Source: IOR16 sp963521065 (GTDB taxonomy: Bacteria > Bacillota > Clostridia > Peptostreptococcales > Anaerovoracaceae). Taken from it: a DNA stretch of 64,000 bases. Made by a program: the position numbers and the translations under genes. Below the pieces are notes generated by a model. The model was not told where the DNA came from. It searched no databases and worked only from the letters and a program-made list of their open reading frames with translations. This document shows positions 17,844 through 26,251 of this stretch, piece after piece. Every line of letters starts with the position of its first letter. The stretch's first letter is position 1. Where the stretch lies: positions 35,472 to 99,471 of the forward strand of contig CAUQTI010000012.1 of assembly GCA_963521065.1 (NCBI GenBank). The letters are read 5' to 3'.

Positions 17844-19934
17844 ATGGAAGCGCAAGATTTCAGGAAAGACTTTCTCGAAGACATTAAAGCTGATGCCTTA
17901 GCAACTGGTGAGGGTTCTTGCGCTTCTTTTGTCAGCTCATTTGCCCGCTATTTACAGGAATCCGAATATCTCATGGACTTTACCTCATCGTACTTTGAAG
18001 GAACAGGAAAGCAGAATCGCAAACTGCGTGTAGATGGATATGCCTACGATGAATTTGACAATACCTTGACTTTAGTTATTGCAGACTATGACGTATCTGA
18101 TGATAAGCGCACCCTTGCGAAAACACAGGCGGGTCAGTTGCAGAACCGGCTGATTTATTTTATTGACAACGCTCTTAATACCCAACTTCATCGAAATGTA
18201 GAGATGAGTCGCCCGTGTTCAGACTTAGTTGACTTGTTGCGTGAAAAACGTAAGGAAATCCGCAAATACCAGCTATTAATTCTTACAACAGCCAATATTA
18301 GCTCAACTATCAAAGTGCTTGAATCTGATGATATTGACGGTGTTCCCTCGGAGTGTCAGATTTGGGATATTGATCGTCTGTTTCAGCTTTGTGGCTCTGA
18401 TACTGGACGCCATATCATAGAGATTAACTTCAAGGATCACTCTGAAAAGGGTATTCCCTGCTTGGAAGCGAGTGGCATCGCCACCGATGACTTCAAAAGC
18501 TATCTATGTATCATACCAGGTATCATGCTTGCAGATATCTATGATAAATATGGTAGTTCGTTGTTGGAAGGCAATGTTCGCTCATTTCTCTCTACAAAGG
18601 TAGCGGTAAACAAGAAGATACGCACCACTATTTTGCAACAGCCAGAACGGTTCTTCGCTTATAATAACGGAATATCGGCAACTGCAATGGATGTGCAGTT
18701 TGAAAATACTGAGCAAGGCTTGTTTCTTGTGTCAGCACGCGATTTTCAAATAATTAACGGTGGACAAACGACAGCTTCTCTCTCAAGTGCAAGGTATAAC
18801 TATAAGGATAAAGCGAATCTGGGAGCAATTTTTGTACAGATGAAGCTGACTGTGATTGAACGCGCTCTGGACGAGGATGACGCAACCACGCTGGTTCAGA
18901 ACATCTCTCGATCTTCAAATAGCCAAAATAAAGTTAGTGATGCGGACTTCTTCTCTACCCATCCGTTCCATGTTCAGATGGAGCGTTGTTCTCTCCGCTT
19001 AGGTGCAAGAGGTACTGGCGGACTACAGTTTGAAACCAAGTGGTTTTATGAAAGGGCACGTGGCCAATATCTCCAGAAGCAAATGTGTATGAGCCCGAGT
19101 GAAAAGAAGAAATTTTTGTTGCAAAATCCCAAAAATCAACTCATTACTAAAACTGATCTTGCAAAAGTGCGCAATACGTGGGAAGGGCTACCACACATCG
19201 TCAGCAAGGGGGCACAGACCAATTTTACAGAGTTTGCACAGAAAATTAGTGATGCATGGGACAAGGATGAAGGATTGCTTTTCGGTGACAAATATTTTCA
19301 AGAATCCGTTGCGTTATGCCTGATTTTTAGGTATACTGAAATGATGATACCGCGTCAGCCATGGTATCAACAGGGATATAGAGCTAACATTGTGACGTAC
19401 ACTATGGCAATGTTACATAAACTAATACAAGTGCAGTTCCAAAAGAGAGACTTGGACTTGATTGGAATATGGACTCGGCAAACCGTTCCGGTTGCGGTGC
19501 AGAATGCGCTTACAGAATTATCAGAGTATGTATACAACAAACTAACGGACCCAAAACGTGGCATAGAAAATGTAACCCAATGGTGTAAACGAGAGGGTTG
19601 CTGGAGTAGCGTTCAAAATATTGAATACAAGTTGTCCGGTGAAATTTTCGATTGTTTAGTTGGACAGGAAACGATGAGAACTGTCGTGAGAGATGCGAAA
19701 GCAGACCGGCGTGTTGAACTGGATGCTGACGCAATGACAAAGGTAGTAGAAATCCTCCCTGCCCAATGGCGGGGCGTAATGGATTTTGCCGCAAGCAAAA
19801 AGATGATTACGCGAGAAGAAGGCATGGCGTTGCGCATCGCCTGTCAGTTACCGTTAATAGTTCCAACACCGGCACAGAGTAAAAAGCTTATTGCACTGTT
19901 GGAAAGATTATATGAGGAGGGATTCAAGCTATGA
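17844..19934 (+). CDS. AIPR (abortive infection phage resistance) family protein
   Basis: Protein of 696 residues with the AIPR signature: RFFAYNNGISATA at about 269-281 and FQIINGGQTTASLSSARY at about 303-320. The rest is largely alpha/beta without other recognised motifs. The family is named after a phage-resistance protein; its biochemical activity is not settled, and some members are thought to carry a nuclease or nucleic-acid-binding fold. GGAGT lies 8 bases before the ATG. It overlaps the methyltransferase by 4 bases. AIPR genes are recurrent partners of Z1/GHKL/PD-(D/E)XK genes, so a shared complex is likely. Confidence 0.85.
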   Translation: MEAQDFRKDFLEDIKADALATGEGSCASFVSSFARYLQESEYLMDFTSSYFEGTGKQNRKLRVDGYAYDEFDNTLTLVIADYDVSDDKRTLAKTQAGQLQNRLIYFIDNALNTQLHRNVEMSRPCSDLVDLLREKRKEIRKYQLLILTTANISSTIKVLESDDIDGVPSECQIWDIDRLFQLCGSDTGRHIIEINFKDHSEKGIPCLEASGIATDDFKSYLCIIPGIMLADIYDKYGSSLLEGNVRSFLSTKVAVNKKIRTTILQQPERFFAYNNGISATAMDVQFENTEQGLFLVSARDFQIINGGQTTASLSSARYNYKDKANLGAIFVQMKLTVIERALDEDDATTLVQNISRSSNSQNKVSDADFFSTHPFHVQMERCSLRLGARGTGGLQFETKWFYERARGQYLQKQMCMSPSEKKKFLLQNPKNQLITKTDLAKVRNTWEGLPHIVSKGAQTNFTEFAQKISDAWDKDEGLLFGDKYFQESVALCLIFRYTEMMIPRQPWYQQGYRANIVTYTMAMLHKLIQVQFQKRDLDLIGIWTRQTVPVAVQNALTELSEYVYNKLTDPKRGIENVTQWCKREGCWSSVQNIEYKLSGEIFDCLVGQETMRTVVRDAKADRRVELDADAMTKVVEILPAQWRGVMDFAASKKMITREEGMALRIACQLPLIVPTPAQSKKLIALLERLYEEGFKL

Positions 19935-21586
19935 GTGAACAGCTATCGCATAAATATAGTATAGTAGACTTATTTGCAGGTGCAGGCGGACTCAGTTACG
20001 GATTCCTCCAAACTGGTCGCTTTACTGTGAAAGCGGCATTTGAAATGAACCCTAATGCGCAGCAAACCTATCTTCGCAACCATAAAATTGATAAAGATTG
20101 TATGTACAGCGACGTCAAGGATGCTCTATTAGAAGAAACAAAGCAGCGGTTGGGACAAATAGATGTCGTTATTGGAGGCCCACCATGTCAAGGCTTTTCT
20201 AATGCCAATCGCCAAAAGAATCATGCAATAAGCCTTAACAACTCTCTTGTAAAGAAGTTTGTTAAAGCGGTTCTTCATTTGGAACCCAAAGCGTTTTTAA
20301 TGGAAAACGTCAGCATGCTTCAATCGGAGGTTCATCGTTTTTTTGTTTCCGATGAGGACGCAGATGACATTGAAAAATATGGCATTTCCACAGCCGATTC
20401 ACAAATACAGCTTCTTGAACAAGAGTTCATTTTTAATGGTGTAATTGACATCGTGTCGGATTCAACTTTAATTGCTAATTATTTGTGGGAAGAAAATGAT
20501 TATCTTGCACTAAATGTGATCTTCAAAAACCGCAACAACGAGGAAAAGCTCAAGGCGGCATTAACAAAGCACCAGCGTAGATTGGCTGCTTTTGCTGCGA
20601 AGTTGATTGCCTGTCAGGGCAATAACTTTATTATTGAACAGGGGCAAATTGCAGGAAATGCACTACAACATTATTATGATAACAATATGATTGAAGGACT
20701 TTGCGAAGCGATAAAACCGTCCATTTTACTTCAACGTATGCTCTCAAAGGCAAAGGAAATTAAAGATAATACCATTGCAGTTGAGCGGTTTTCTGTTGAT
20801 GATGGATTAGTGGCTCATGTTAAATCCATGTCTGTCTTAGATTATATAGTATCTATTTTAGGAGCTGGATGCAATGGGTATACCATTGAAAAAGGCGTTT
20901 TATCAGCAGCTACATTTGCCGTACCTCAGAAGCGTATGCGTTATGTAGTTTTAGGAGTAAAGAAAAACATTGCAGACAGTATTGAATTGCCTAAAGGAAA
21001 AATTCTAGATGGGAAATTTAGAACTGTCCACGATGCCATATGGGATTTAGAGGGAGTTAATACAACAACTAATATTAATGAGGGTAACAAAGGTGTTTAT
21101 TTGGAACAGGCACCTGAAGGGACATGCAAATTAGGATTGGCATTGAGAGACTCTTCTATATTACGTAACCATATATCTACTGAAACGACCGAGCTTGCGC
21201 TTAAGAGATTTAAGGCAATTAAGCAGGGACAAAATTTTCATAACCTTCCTGAAGAACTCAAGAAAAGTTATTCTGATTCCAAGCGCACACAAAACACTAT
21301 ATATCTTCGATTAATATATGATGAACCTTCGGGCACTGTAGTGAATGTTCGTAAATCTATGTGGATTCATCCTGTGCTACACCGAGCATTGAGTATTCGG
21401 GAAGCTGCACGATTACAAACATTCCCTGATAGTTTTGTATTTTGTGGACCTAAAGATTCTCAATATCAACAAGTAGGAAATGCAGTCCCACCAATGCTGG
21501 CTAAAGCAATTGCAGAGCAATTGTGCGGTTACTTGGATAAAGAGGCGACGACATCTATTGATGCGTGTAAAGGTGAAGCATCCTAA
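19931..21586 (+). CDS. DNA (cytosine-5) methyltransferase
   Basis: C5-cytosine methyltransferase, the protective part of the operon. Motif I is DLFAGAGGLSYGF at 13-25, motif IV GGPPCQGFS with catalytic Cys86, motif VI ENV at 125-127, motif VIII QKRMRYVVLG from 333, and motif X QQVGNAVPP at about 513-521. The 551 residues exceed the usual 330-420 because about 200 residues lie between motifs VI and VIII, ahead of the normal target-recognition region between VIII and IX. GAGGAGGG precedes the ATG. It is last in the operon, with a terminator at 21634. The recognition site is unknown. Confidence 0.93.
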   Translation: MSEQLSHKYSIVDLFAGAGGLSYGFLQTGRFTVKAAFEMNPNAQQTYLRNHKIDKDCMYSDVKDALLEETKQRLGQIDVVIGGPPCQGFSNANRQKNHAISLNNSLVKKFVKAVLHLEPKAFLMENVSMLQSEVHRFFVSDEDADDIEKYGISTADSQIQLLEQEFIFNGVIDIVSDSTLIANYLWEENDYLALNVIFKNRNNEEKLKAALTKHQRRLAAFAAKLIACQGNNFIIEQGQIAGNALQHYYDNNMIEGLCEAIKPSILLQRMLSKAKEIKDNTIAVERFSVDDGLVAHVKSMSVLDYIVSILGAGCNGYTIEKGVLSAATFAVPQKRMRYVVLGVKKNIADSIELPKGKILDGKFRTVHDAIWDLEGVNTTTNINEGNKGVYLEQAPEGTCKLGLALRDSSILRNHISTETTELALKRFKAIKQGQNFHNLPEELKKSYSDSKRTQNTIYLRLIYDEPSGTVVNVRKSMWIHPVLHRALSIREAARLQTFPDSFVFCGPKDSQYQQVGNAVPPMLAKAIAEQLCGYLDKEATTSIDACKGEAS

Positions 21587-21633
21587 AAATGAACAAGATA
21601 AAGATTTCTAAGTCGAAAAATTGGAGCTACTCG

Positions 21634-21668
21634 AGGGCTTTCGCTGTGAAAAGTGAAAGCTCTTTTTT
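21634..21668 (+). terminator. Intrinsic terminator of the defence operon
   Basis: GGGCTTTCGC pairs with GTGAAAGCTC (10 bp including G-T wobbles) around an 8-base loop and is followed by six T. It lies 48 bases past the methyltransferase stop. Confidence 0.8.
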
Positions 21669-21893
21669 GATAGGGTTATCGGGTGCTCGCCTCACTATGA
21701 GTAAGGGTTCAAATCCTGTTTTTATACACAAGAAAACAACTTTACATTATGATATCCATTTTTAATATGAGTATTTATTCATCGCGATATATAATTTTGA
21801 TAAAAACACATATTATGAAAAGAAAAATCAGAATAAATATGCATAAAAGTGAGTTGTGTGCGGGTTCAAATCTCTTCACTTCTAGCAAGATAA

Positions 21894-21938
21894 GTTGACA
21901 AGTTTTTTAGAGGAAAACTTGTCAACTTTCTTTTGTTT
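21894..21938 (+). terminator. Terminator-like hairpin, perfect 13-bp stem
   Basis: GTTGACAAGTTTT (21894-21906) and AAAACTTGTCAAC (21914-21926) pair perfectly around a 7-base loop, followed by a T-rich tail. No upstream gene uses it now. Confidence 0.6.
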
Positions 21939-21984
21939 ATGCGGGTTGCAGCATTTTAAATAGTTCGTGACTTTCCTGAAAGAA

Positions 21985-22001
21985 TGGATTTGAACCTACA
22001 C
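21985..22001. repeat. 17-bp direct repeat, right copy (candidate island boundary)
   Basis: TGGATTTGAACCTACAC, same orientation as the left copy at 12131-12147 with one mismatch. It sits 400 bases past the defence operon and about 90 bases before the first recombinase fragment. Confidence 0.5.
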
Positions 22002-22027
22002 GCGATCAAAATATATTAATTATATGA

Positions 22028-22060
22028 GCACGATGGCTATCAAAGCTATCGTGCTTTTTT
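22028..22060 (+). terminator. Terminator-like hairpin before the recombinase fragments
   Basis: GCACGATGGCT and AGCTATCGTGC pair over 11 bp (one G-T) around ATCAA and are followed by six T. Confidence 0.65.
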
Positions 22061-22092
22061 CGTACCCAAATTAAGAATGTGAGGATCTAACT

Positions 22093-22590
22093 ATGATGAA
22101 TTATATAGACAAAGCAAATGTGATTACAGAAGGCTTGCGCAAATCCTTTCAAGGTACAGACTGCAAGATGGCAAATCGTCGGTGCTATGGCTATGATATT
22201 TTGCCCAATGGTGACCTCACTGCCAATCTGGCTGAGGTAGAAGTTGTCCGATGGATTTTCAAGCGGTATTTTGCAGGAGACAGCTTGGGTAAAATCGCTG
22301 CCGGCCTTGAACAACAAGGAGTACTTTCCCCTACCGGAAAAGCGAAATGGAATCGTGAAGCGATTTCCAAACTACTCTCAAATGAAAAATATACAGGCTC
22401 GGTTCTGCTACAAAAGACGATGAGCATTTGCGGTACGCAGCTTAAAAACGAAGGAGAACTTGATCAGGTGTTGATTACTCACCACCATGAGGCACTTATT
22501 TCAGCTCAGGATTTTGAAACGGTGCAGCAAATGAAACGTGAGCGTGCAAAGGCCCCAGTTCAAGAAATGAAAATGACGCTGTCGTTTTAA
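22093..22590 (+). pseudogene. Large serine recombinase fragment (recombinase domain only)
   Basis: The 165 residues align only with the middle 'recombinase' domain of large serine recombinases: CYGYDILPNG, then VEVVRWIFKRYFAGDSLGKIA and LLSNEKYTGSVLLQKT. The N-terminal catalytic resolvase domain with its Ser is absent, and the C-terminal zinc ribbon/coiled-coil region is missing after about residue 150. It cannot be an active recombinase. It is followed directly by a second truncated recombinase, so both are probably remnants of an integrative element whose att sites are no longer clear. Confidence 0.8.
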
Positions 22591-22603
22591 CAGGAAATAT
22601 ATT

Positions 22604-22630
22604 CAAATAAATCAAAATATGGTATACTAT
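22604..22630 (+). promoter_or_regulatory. Possible promoter of the second recombinase fragment
   Basis: ATTCAA and TATACT are spaced by 16 bases about 25 bases before the ATG. This is a weak match, given only because the gene begins close behind it. Confidence 0.35.
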
Positions 22631-22653
22631 TAACAAAGAAAGCGGCGGAGCCT

Positions 22654-23553
22654 ATGAATCATAGAACTATTACTAATATTCCTACTAAGCAGTACAATTG
22701 GGCTATGGATAAACCTCTCCGGATTGCGGCCTATTGCAGGGTTAGTAGCCTCAAAGAGACCCAGGAATTAAGCCTTGAAACGCAGATTCGATATTATACA
22801 GATAAAATTGAGACTTGTACCTTCGGAGAGAATGCTGGGGTGTTTTCAGATGCAGGCACAGGCCGGAATATTCGGCAGCGTACGGCGTTTAAGAAGCTTA
22901 TGGCAAAATGTCGAGCCGGTAAAGTGGATCTCATTCTTACAAAGTCTATCAGCCGCTTCGGAAGAAATTCCTTGGAAACCATTCAGCGATTACGGGAACT
23001 TCGCAGCCGGAACATTGATGTTTATTTTGAACAAGAGAATATCCATCTACTTGACCTTGCCGCACAGCACATTATTGAGATACACTGTGCGCTGGCACAG
23101 AATGAGAGCGAAAACAAAAGCCACAACATTCGTTGGGGGATTCATGAGGGGTTTCAATCAGGAACCTCGGGTTATCAAAACTTTCCTTGCTATGGGTATT
23201 ACTACGATAAAGAAAAGCAGATGTTGAAAATTGTTTCAAAGGAAGCGAACGTTGTTCGAATGATTTTTGACTTGCGCCTGCAAGGCTATAGCCTTGGCAA
23301 AATTTCAACAGAACTAGCAAAAAGAGAGATTCCCTCACCAAATGGTAAGCCAGTTTGGAGTCGTGAATGCATCCGAAAAATACTTTGCAACGAGAAATAC
23401 ACCGGCTCAGTGATGCTGCAAAAGACCTATATAGAGGACTTTTTTACAGGCAAGCAGAAGCACAATACCGGACAACGTGAACGATATCTTTACAAGAACA
23501 ACCATAAGCCAATTGTTGGATGCGATGTTTTTTCTCATGTGAATAGCTTATAG
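22654..23553 (+). pseudogene. Truncated large serine recombinase (catalytic plus partial recombinase domain)
   Basis: The 299 residues hold an intact-looking resolvase domain: YCRVSS with catalytic Ser31, then SRFGRNSLETIQRLRELR. The recombinase domain follows (YGYYYDKEKQ, LCNEKYTGSVMLQKT). The protein stops at VGCDVFSHVNSL, where full-length relatives continue for roughly 200 more residues with a zinc ribbon and coiled coil, so the DNA-binding tail is lost. A GCGGAG site precedes the ATG. Tandem recombinases are usual in clostridial Tn4451-like elements; here both copies are broken. Confidence 0.82.
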
Positions 23554-23844
23554 ATGAAACTGTGCGTTGTAGCAAGCGTGGGTAATTGGTTAATTTATAG
23601 ATTCCCACAAGGGTGATTACTAAAACTTAAGCAATGAATAATTTTTGGGGCTAAAAGATTAAAAATTAAAGAATATAGGATTTATATTCAAAGATAGGAC
23701 TGAAATTAAAAAATAGGGAGTTAGGCATTATTACAAGATTGATTTTAGATTTTTAATTTTATCATGAAAAAGCGAATCAAATGCATGCAAATTGTAAAAA
23801 ATCATGTATAATAATATACTAGAAATTAAATAGGAGGGATAGTT
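23554..23844 (+). promoter_or_regulatory. AT-rich upstream region of the three-gene unknown operon
   Basis: About 290 bases, very AT-rich, with no gene seen. A perfect TATAAT at 23807-23812 lies 32 bases before the first ATG and probably serves as -10. The -35 is weak. An AGGAGGG site follows at about 23831-23837. Confidence 0.5.
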
Positions 23845-24339
23845 ATGGTTTTTAAAAAAGCTAAATTGTTTTGGAAAAATGAAGCAACTAAAGAAACAAT
23901 AAATTGCGTTCTATATGATGATAACACGGAATACTATACCTTCTTGCGCAAATATAAGTCTGAGGGTTACCGACAAGTCATTGTTACCGCAGAAATTATG
24001 CTACAAGTGATTAGAATGGCTGTTATAGAAAAAGAATTCGCTGTGTATAAAATCGAATTTGCTGAAGAAGACCACGAGTTAGAAGAAGAAGTTAAAAATC
24101 TTCTTCATTTAATTGAGAAAAAACCAGCTTATTTTGGTGATTTGTTAGCCAAAATTAAATTTCTATCAGAGCAGTCATCTATAGATATAAGACGAATTTA
24201 TATAAAAGGGAAATACAACGGAGAATATGCACCTAATTTTTATTTGCAGTCCAATGGTATTCTCGGAATCAATAATGAATCTTTCAATGATTTATCTAAA
24301 GAAATTGGCGCCTTTGTTGAGAGGTGCTTACGCGGATGA
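23845..24339 (+). CDS. Hypothetical protein, gene 1 of an unknown three-gene operon
   Basis: A soluble protein of 164 residues that I do not recognise. It is acidic and mixed alpha/beta: an N-terminal strand-rich part (AKLFWKNEATKETINCVLYDD), a helical middle with EEDHELEEEVKNLLHLIEKK at about 74-93, and a C-terminal amphipathic segment. There is no signal peptide, membrane helix or catalytic motif. A strong AGGAGGG site lies 7 bases before the ATG. The stop overlaps the start of the next gene (ATGA). Base composition is much more AT-rich than the defence operon. The context, beside recombinase remnants and a defence operon, makes a defence or toxin-type role possible but unproven. Confidence 0.82.
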   Translation: MVFKKAKLFWKNEATKETINCVLYDDNTEYYTFLRKYKSEGYRQVIVTAEIMLQVIRMAVIEKEFAVYKIEFAEEDHELEEEVKNLLHLIEKKPAYFGDLLAKIKFLSEQSSIDIRRIYIKGKYNGEYAPNFYLQSNGILGINNESFNDLSKEIGAFVERCLRG

Positions 24340-24965
24340 TAAAAAAGATATGGAAAGTGTTGACTCCAATTTTAAGTGCAATAATGGGTATTTGGGCAGC
24401 AAATAAGTTTAATATCTTTGAATTAATAACATTCGTTCCAAAAGATTATACTTACGAAGTATGTATAACTACATATTTTGTAATTGCGGATGTTATTATA
24501 GATACATTATTGAATGCAATTTCAATATTCTTAAAACCAATCTTTATCTCGGAGTTAGAAGTGGTTATATCCCATCAAGGGACAGTTATCAATTCAAATA
24601 CGGATATTAATTTAGAGTTTAATACTGATGGTCTAACCCAAGCAAATATCCTTTTGAAGATCAAAGGAAAAAAGATTCATTTTCAAAATACTGATCTAAT
24701 TATAAAAAAACCTGCATTTGCTGAAATACAGAGTGCCTATAAAAGACAGGAAGTAATCGTTGATAGCGATAATTATCGTATTAAATTAGCTGATTTATTT
24801 GGCAACAGTAGCACTATAGACAGTAGCCAAACTTTTAGAATTGTCATGATTCAAGATGCAGTTGACGGAGATACATCTATGGTATTAACTCCAGAATTGA
24901 GCAAAAAAAGAATTGGTTTGATTTATAAACATAACAATGCGAATTTAAAGGCGGTGAGAAGATAA
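24336..24965 (+). CDS. Hypothetical membrane-anchored protein, gene 2 of an unknown three-gene operon
   Basis: 209 residues from the ATG at 24336, chosen because it makes an ATGA overlap with gene 1 and has AGAGGTG upstream; the frame also has a GTG at 24324. Two hydrophobic segments at about 8-25 and 45-70 are followed by a soluble strand-rich domain (SELEVVISHQGTVINSN, then LADLFGNSSTIDSSQTFRIVM). I do not recognise the family. The layout is a small membrane anchor with a beta-rich domain, probably cytoplasmic. It overlaps gene 3 by one base (TAATG), so the three products are likely made in fixed ratio. Confidence 0.82.
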   Translation: MIKKIWKVLTPILSAIMGIWAANKFNIFELITFVPKDYTYEVCITTYFVIADVIIDTLLNAISIFLKPIFISELEVVISHQGTVINSNTDINLEFNTDGLTQANILLKIKGKKIHFQNTDLIIKKPAFAEIQSAYKRQEVIVDSDNYRIKLADLFGNSSTIDSSQTFRIVMIQDAVDGDTSMVLTPELSKKRIGLIYKHNNANLKAVRR

Positions 24966-25876
24966 TGGCAGCAACTACCAGATGGAGAGATACTGTATCT
25001 AAAGATATTAATGTATCGATAGATAGATTGATTGATGATGTGCTTTCTGATGATAAAGCGACAAATATTACATGGGATAATTGGAATTTGAGTAAAATCT
25101 TTGGTGTAAATCAAACGATATCTTTAAATGGAAAAAATATTGAGTATAATTATATAAAATTTTCTTACGATCAAACAACATTAGGTGATGTTTCTGTAGA
25201 AGATCGTGTTGTAAGTCGTGAAGGTTTTATAATTGTGTACACTTCGGCCTCTGGTATAAATTATATCATTGACCAAAACTCCTCTGCTCAAAAATTATTA
25301 CGAAAGTTACTAACATACAATAAGAAAAACGAAATTGAAAGAAACTCATTCGATTTTTCAAATGATTTTTTAATTTGGCTTATTTTCAGAGTTTATAATT
25401 CAAACTACAATATTGAAATATCGCCAGATGATAAAGCATTGAAACTTGATGCTATTAAAGGTTTTAAGGGTGATACGGAAGATATGCAAACTAAGGTGTC
25501 TGCAAGCGGAGAAACGGTAATGAATATTATTAGTACATTATCGTTCTTGTTGGAAAGCAGCAATCTTAACCAAGTTAAGTTGGATTTGAATTATACTGGT
25601 CATGCTAATATAAGTTTAGTTTTGCAAAAGGGTACTGTTAATGCATTGCTAGAGGATTACAGTGGCAGTTTTGAACATGAAGATGTTGCAGAACAAAAAA
25701 TTGCTAAATTGTACCTAACTGTTTATTTAGAGATTCTTCCGTTACTGTTTCAAGAATATAACACGGATATCGGTAATGATTTATGGAACAAAGAAGTCTA
25801 TATTGAATTTATAAAAAACGTGGGAGAGACTTTGACAGAGAAAATTAAAAATAAAATAATCTCGTTAGGAGATTAA
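24965..25876 (+). CDS. Hypothetical protein, gene 3 of an unknown three-gene operon
   Basis: An unrecognised soluble protein of 303 residues. The N-terminal part is mixed (MAATTRWRDTVSKDINVSIDRL, cited in part). The central part has many Asn and aromatic residues (SNDFLIWLIFRVYNSNYNI at about 132-150), and the C-terminal third is helical (KIAKLYLTVYLEILPLLFQEY and a Lys-rich tail). No membrane segment or known nuclease, kinase or hydrolase motif is seen. AAGGCGGTGAG stands before the ATG, which shares one base with the stop of gene 2. The operon may end at the hairpin at 26110, about 230 bases on. Confidence 0.82.
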   Translation: MAATTRWRDTVSKDINVSIDRLIDDVLSDDKATNITWDNWNLSKIFGVNQTISLNGKNIEYNYIKFSYDQTTLGDVSVEDRVVSREGFIIVYTSASGINYIIDQNSSAQKLLRKLLTYNKKNEIERNSFDFSNDFLIWLIFRVYNSNYNIEISPDDKALKLDAIKGFKGDTEDMQTKVSASGETVMNIISTLSFLLESSNLNQVKLDLNYTGHANISLVLQKGTVNALLEDYSGSFEHEDVAEQKIAKLYLTVYLEILPLLFQEYNTDIGNDLWNKEVYIEFIKNVGETLTEKIKNKIISLGD

Positions 25877-26109
25877 ACCGTAGTCCGTTAGATTGATTTC
25901 TTTAACCGCGGCGTTTAGACAACCGAAAATTTTAGAGTTTATAGGCGAAACATCCGAGTGTAAATTAAAATCTCATTGTATTAAAGACAGCGTTGCCATA
26001 ACAAGGCATGTGACACTATATTTAATTGCATCTAATGTTTATATGATGATAGTTCAAATCCTCATTTGAAAATAGGATGATATCCAGTATTGACGTGGCT
26101 CGCAAAATG

Positions 26110-26136
26110 AAAACCGCTGTAAATAGCGGTTTTTCT
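26110..26136 (+). terminator. Intrinsic terminator downstream of the three-gene operon
   Basis: AAAACCGCT and AGCGGTTTT pair over 9 bp around GTAAAT, followed by a T-rich tail. It is the first clear terminator after the operon. Confidence 0.7.
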
Positions 26137-26204
26137 TTATTTTCCAACGGATACACAGCTTTATTAAATAACAATTTTGTTATATTTTTTCACAAAAAAA
26201 TTAC

Positions 26205-26251
26205 TCATGTTGCATGTTTTTTAGCAAAATGCAACACGAAATGCAACATGA
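26205..26251. repeat. Inverted repeat with alternative pairing
   Basis: TCATGTTGCAT (26205-26215) and ATGCAACATGA (26241-26251) are perfect inverted copies. An extra ATGCAAC at 26229-26235 could pair with the same left arm, giving two mutually exclusive hairpins. Function unknown. Confidence 0.4.

Larger units (their letters stand above)
21587..22092. other. Non-coding junction with tRNA-like fragments and three terminator hairpins
   Basis: About 500 bases with no gene. Three intrinsic-terminator-like hairpins stand at 21634, 21894 and 22028. Between them are short pieces with a tRNA T-loop look: GGGTTCAAATCC (21705-21716), GGGTTCAAATC (21862-21872) and, reversed, GGATTTGAACC (21986-21996). 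None folds into a complete tRNA. The pattern of T-arm-like piece followed by terminator suggests relics of tRNA gene 3' ends left by repeated insertion or deletion. Confidence 0.45.
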
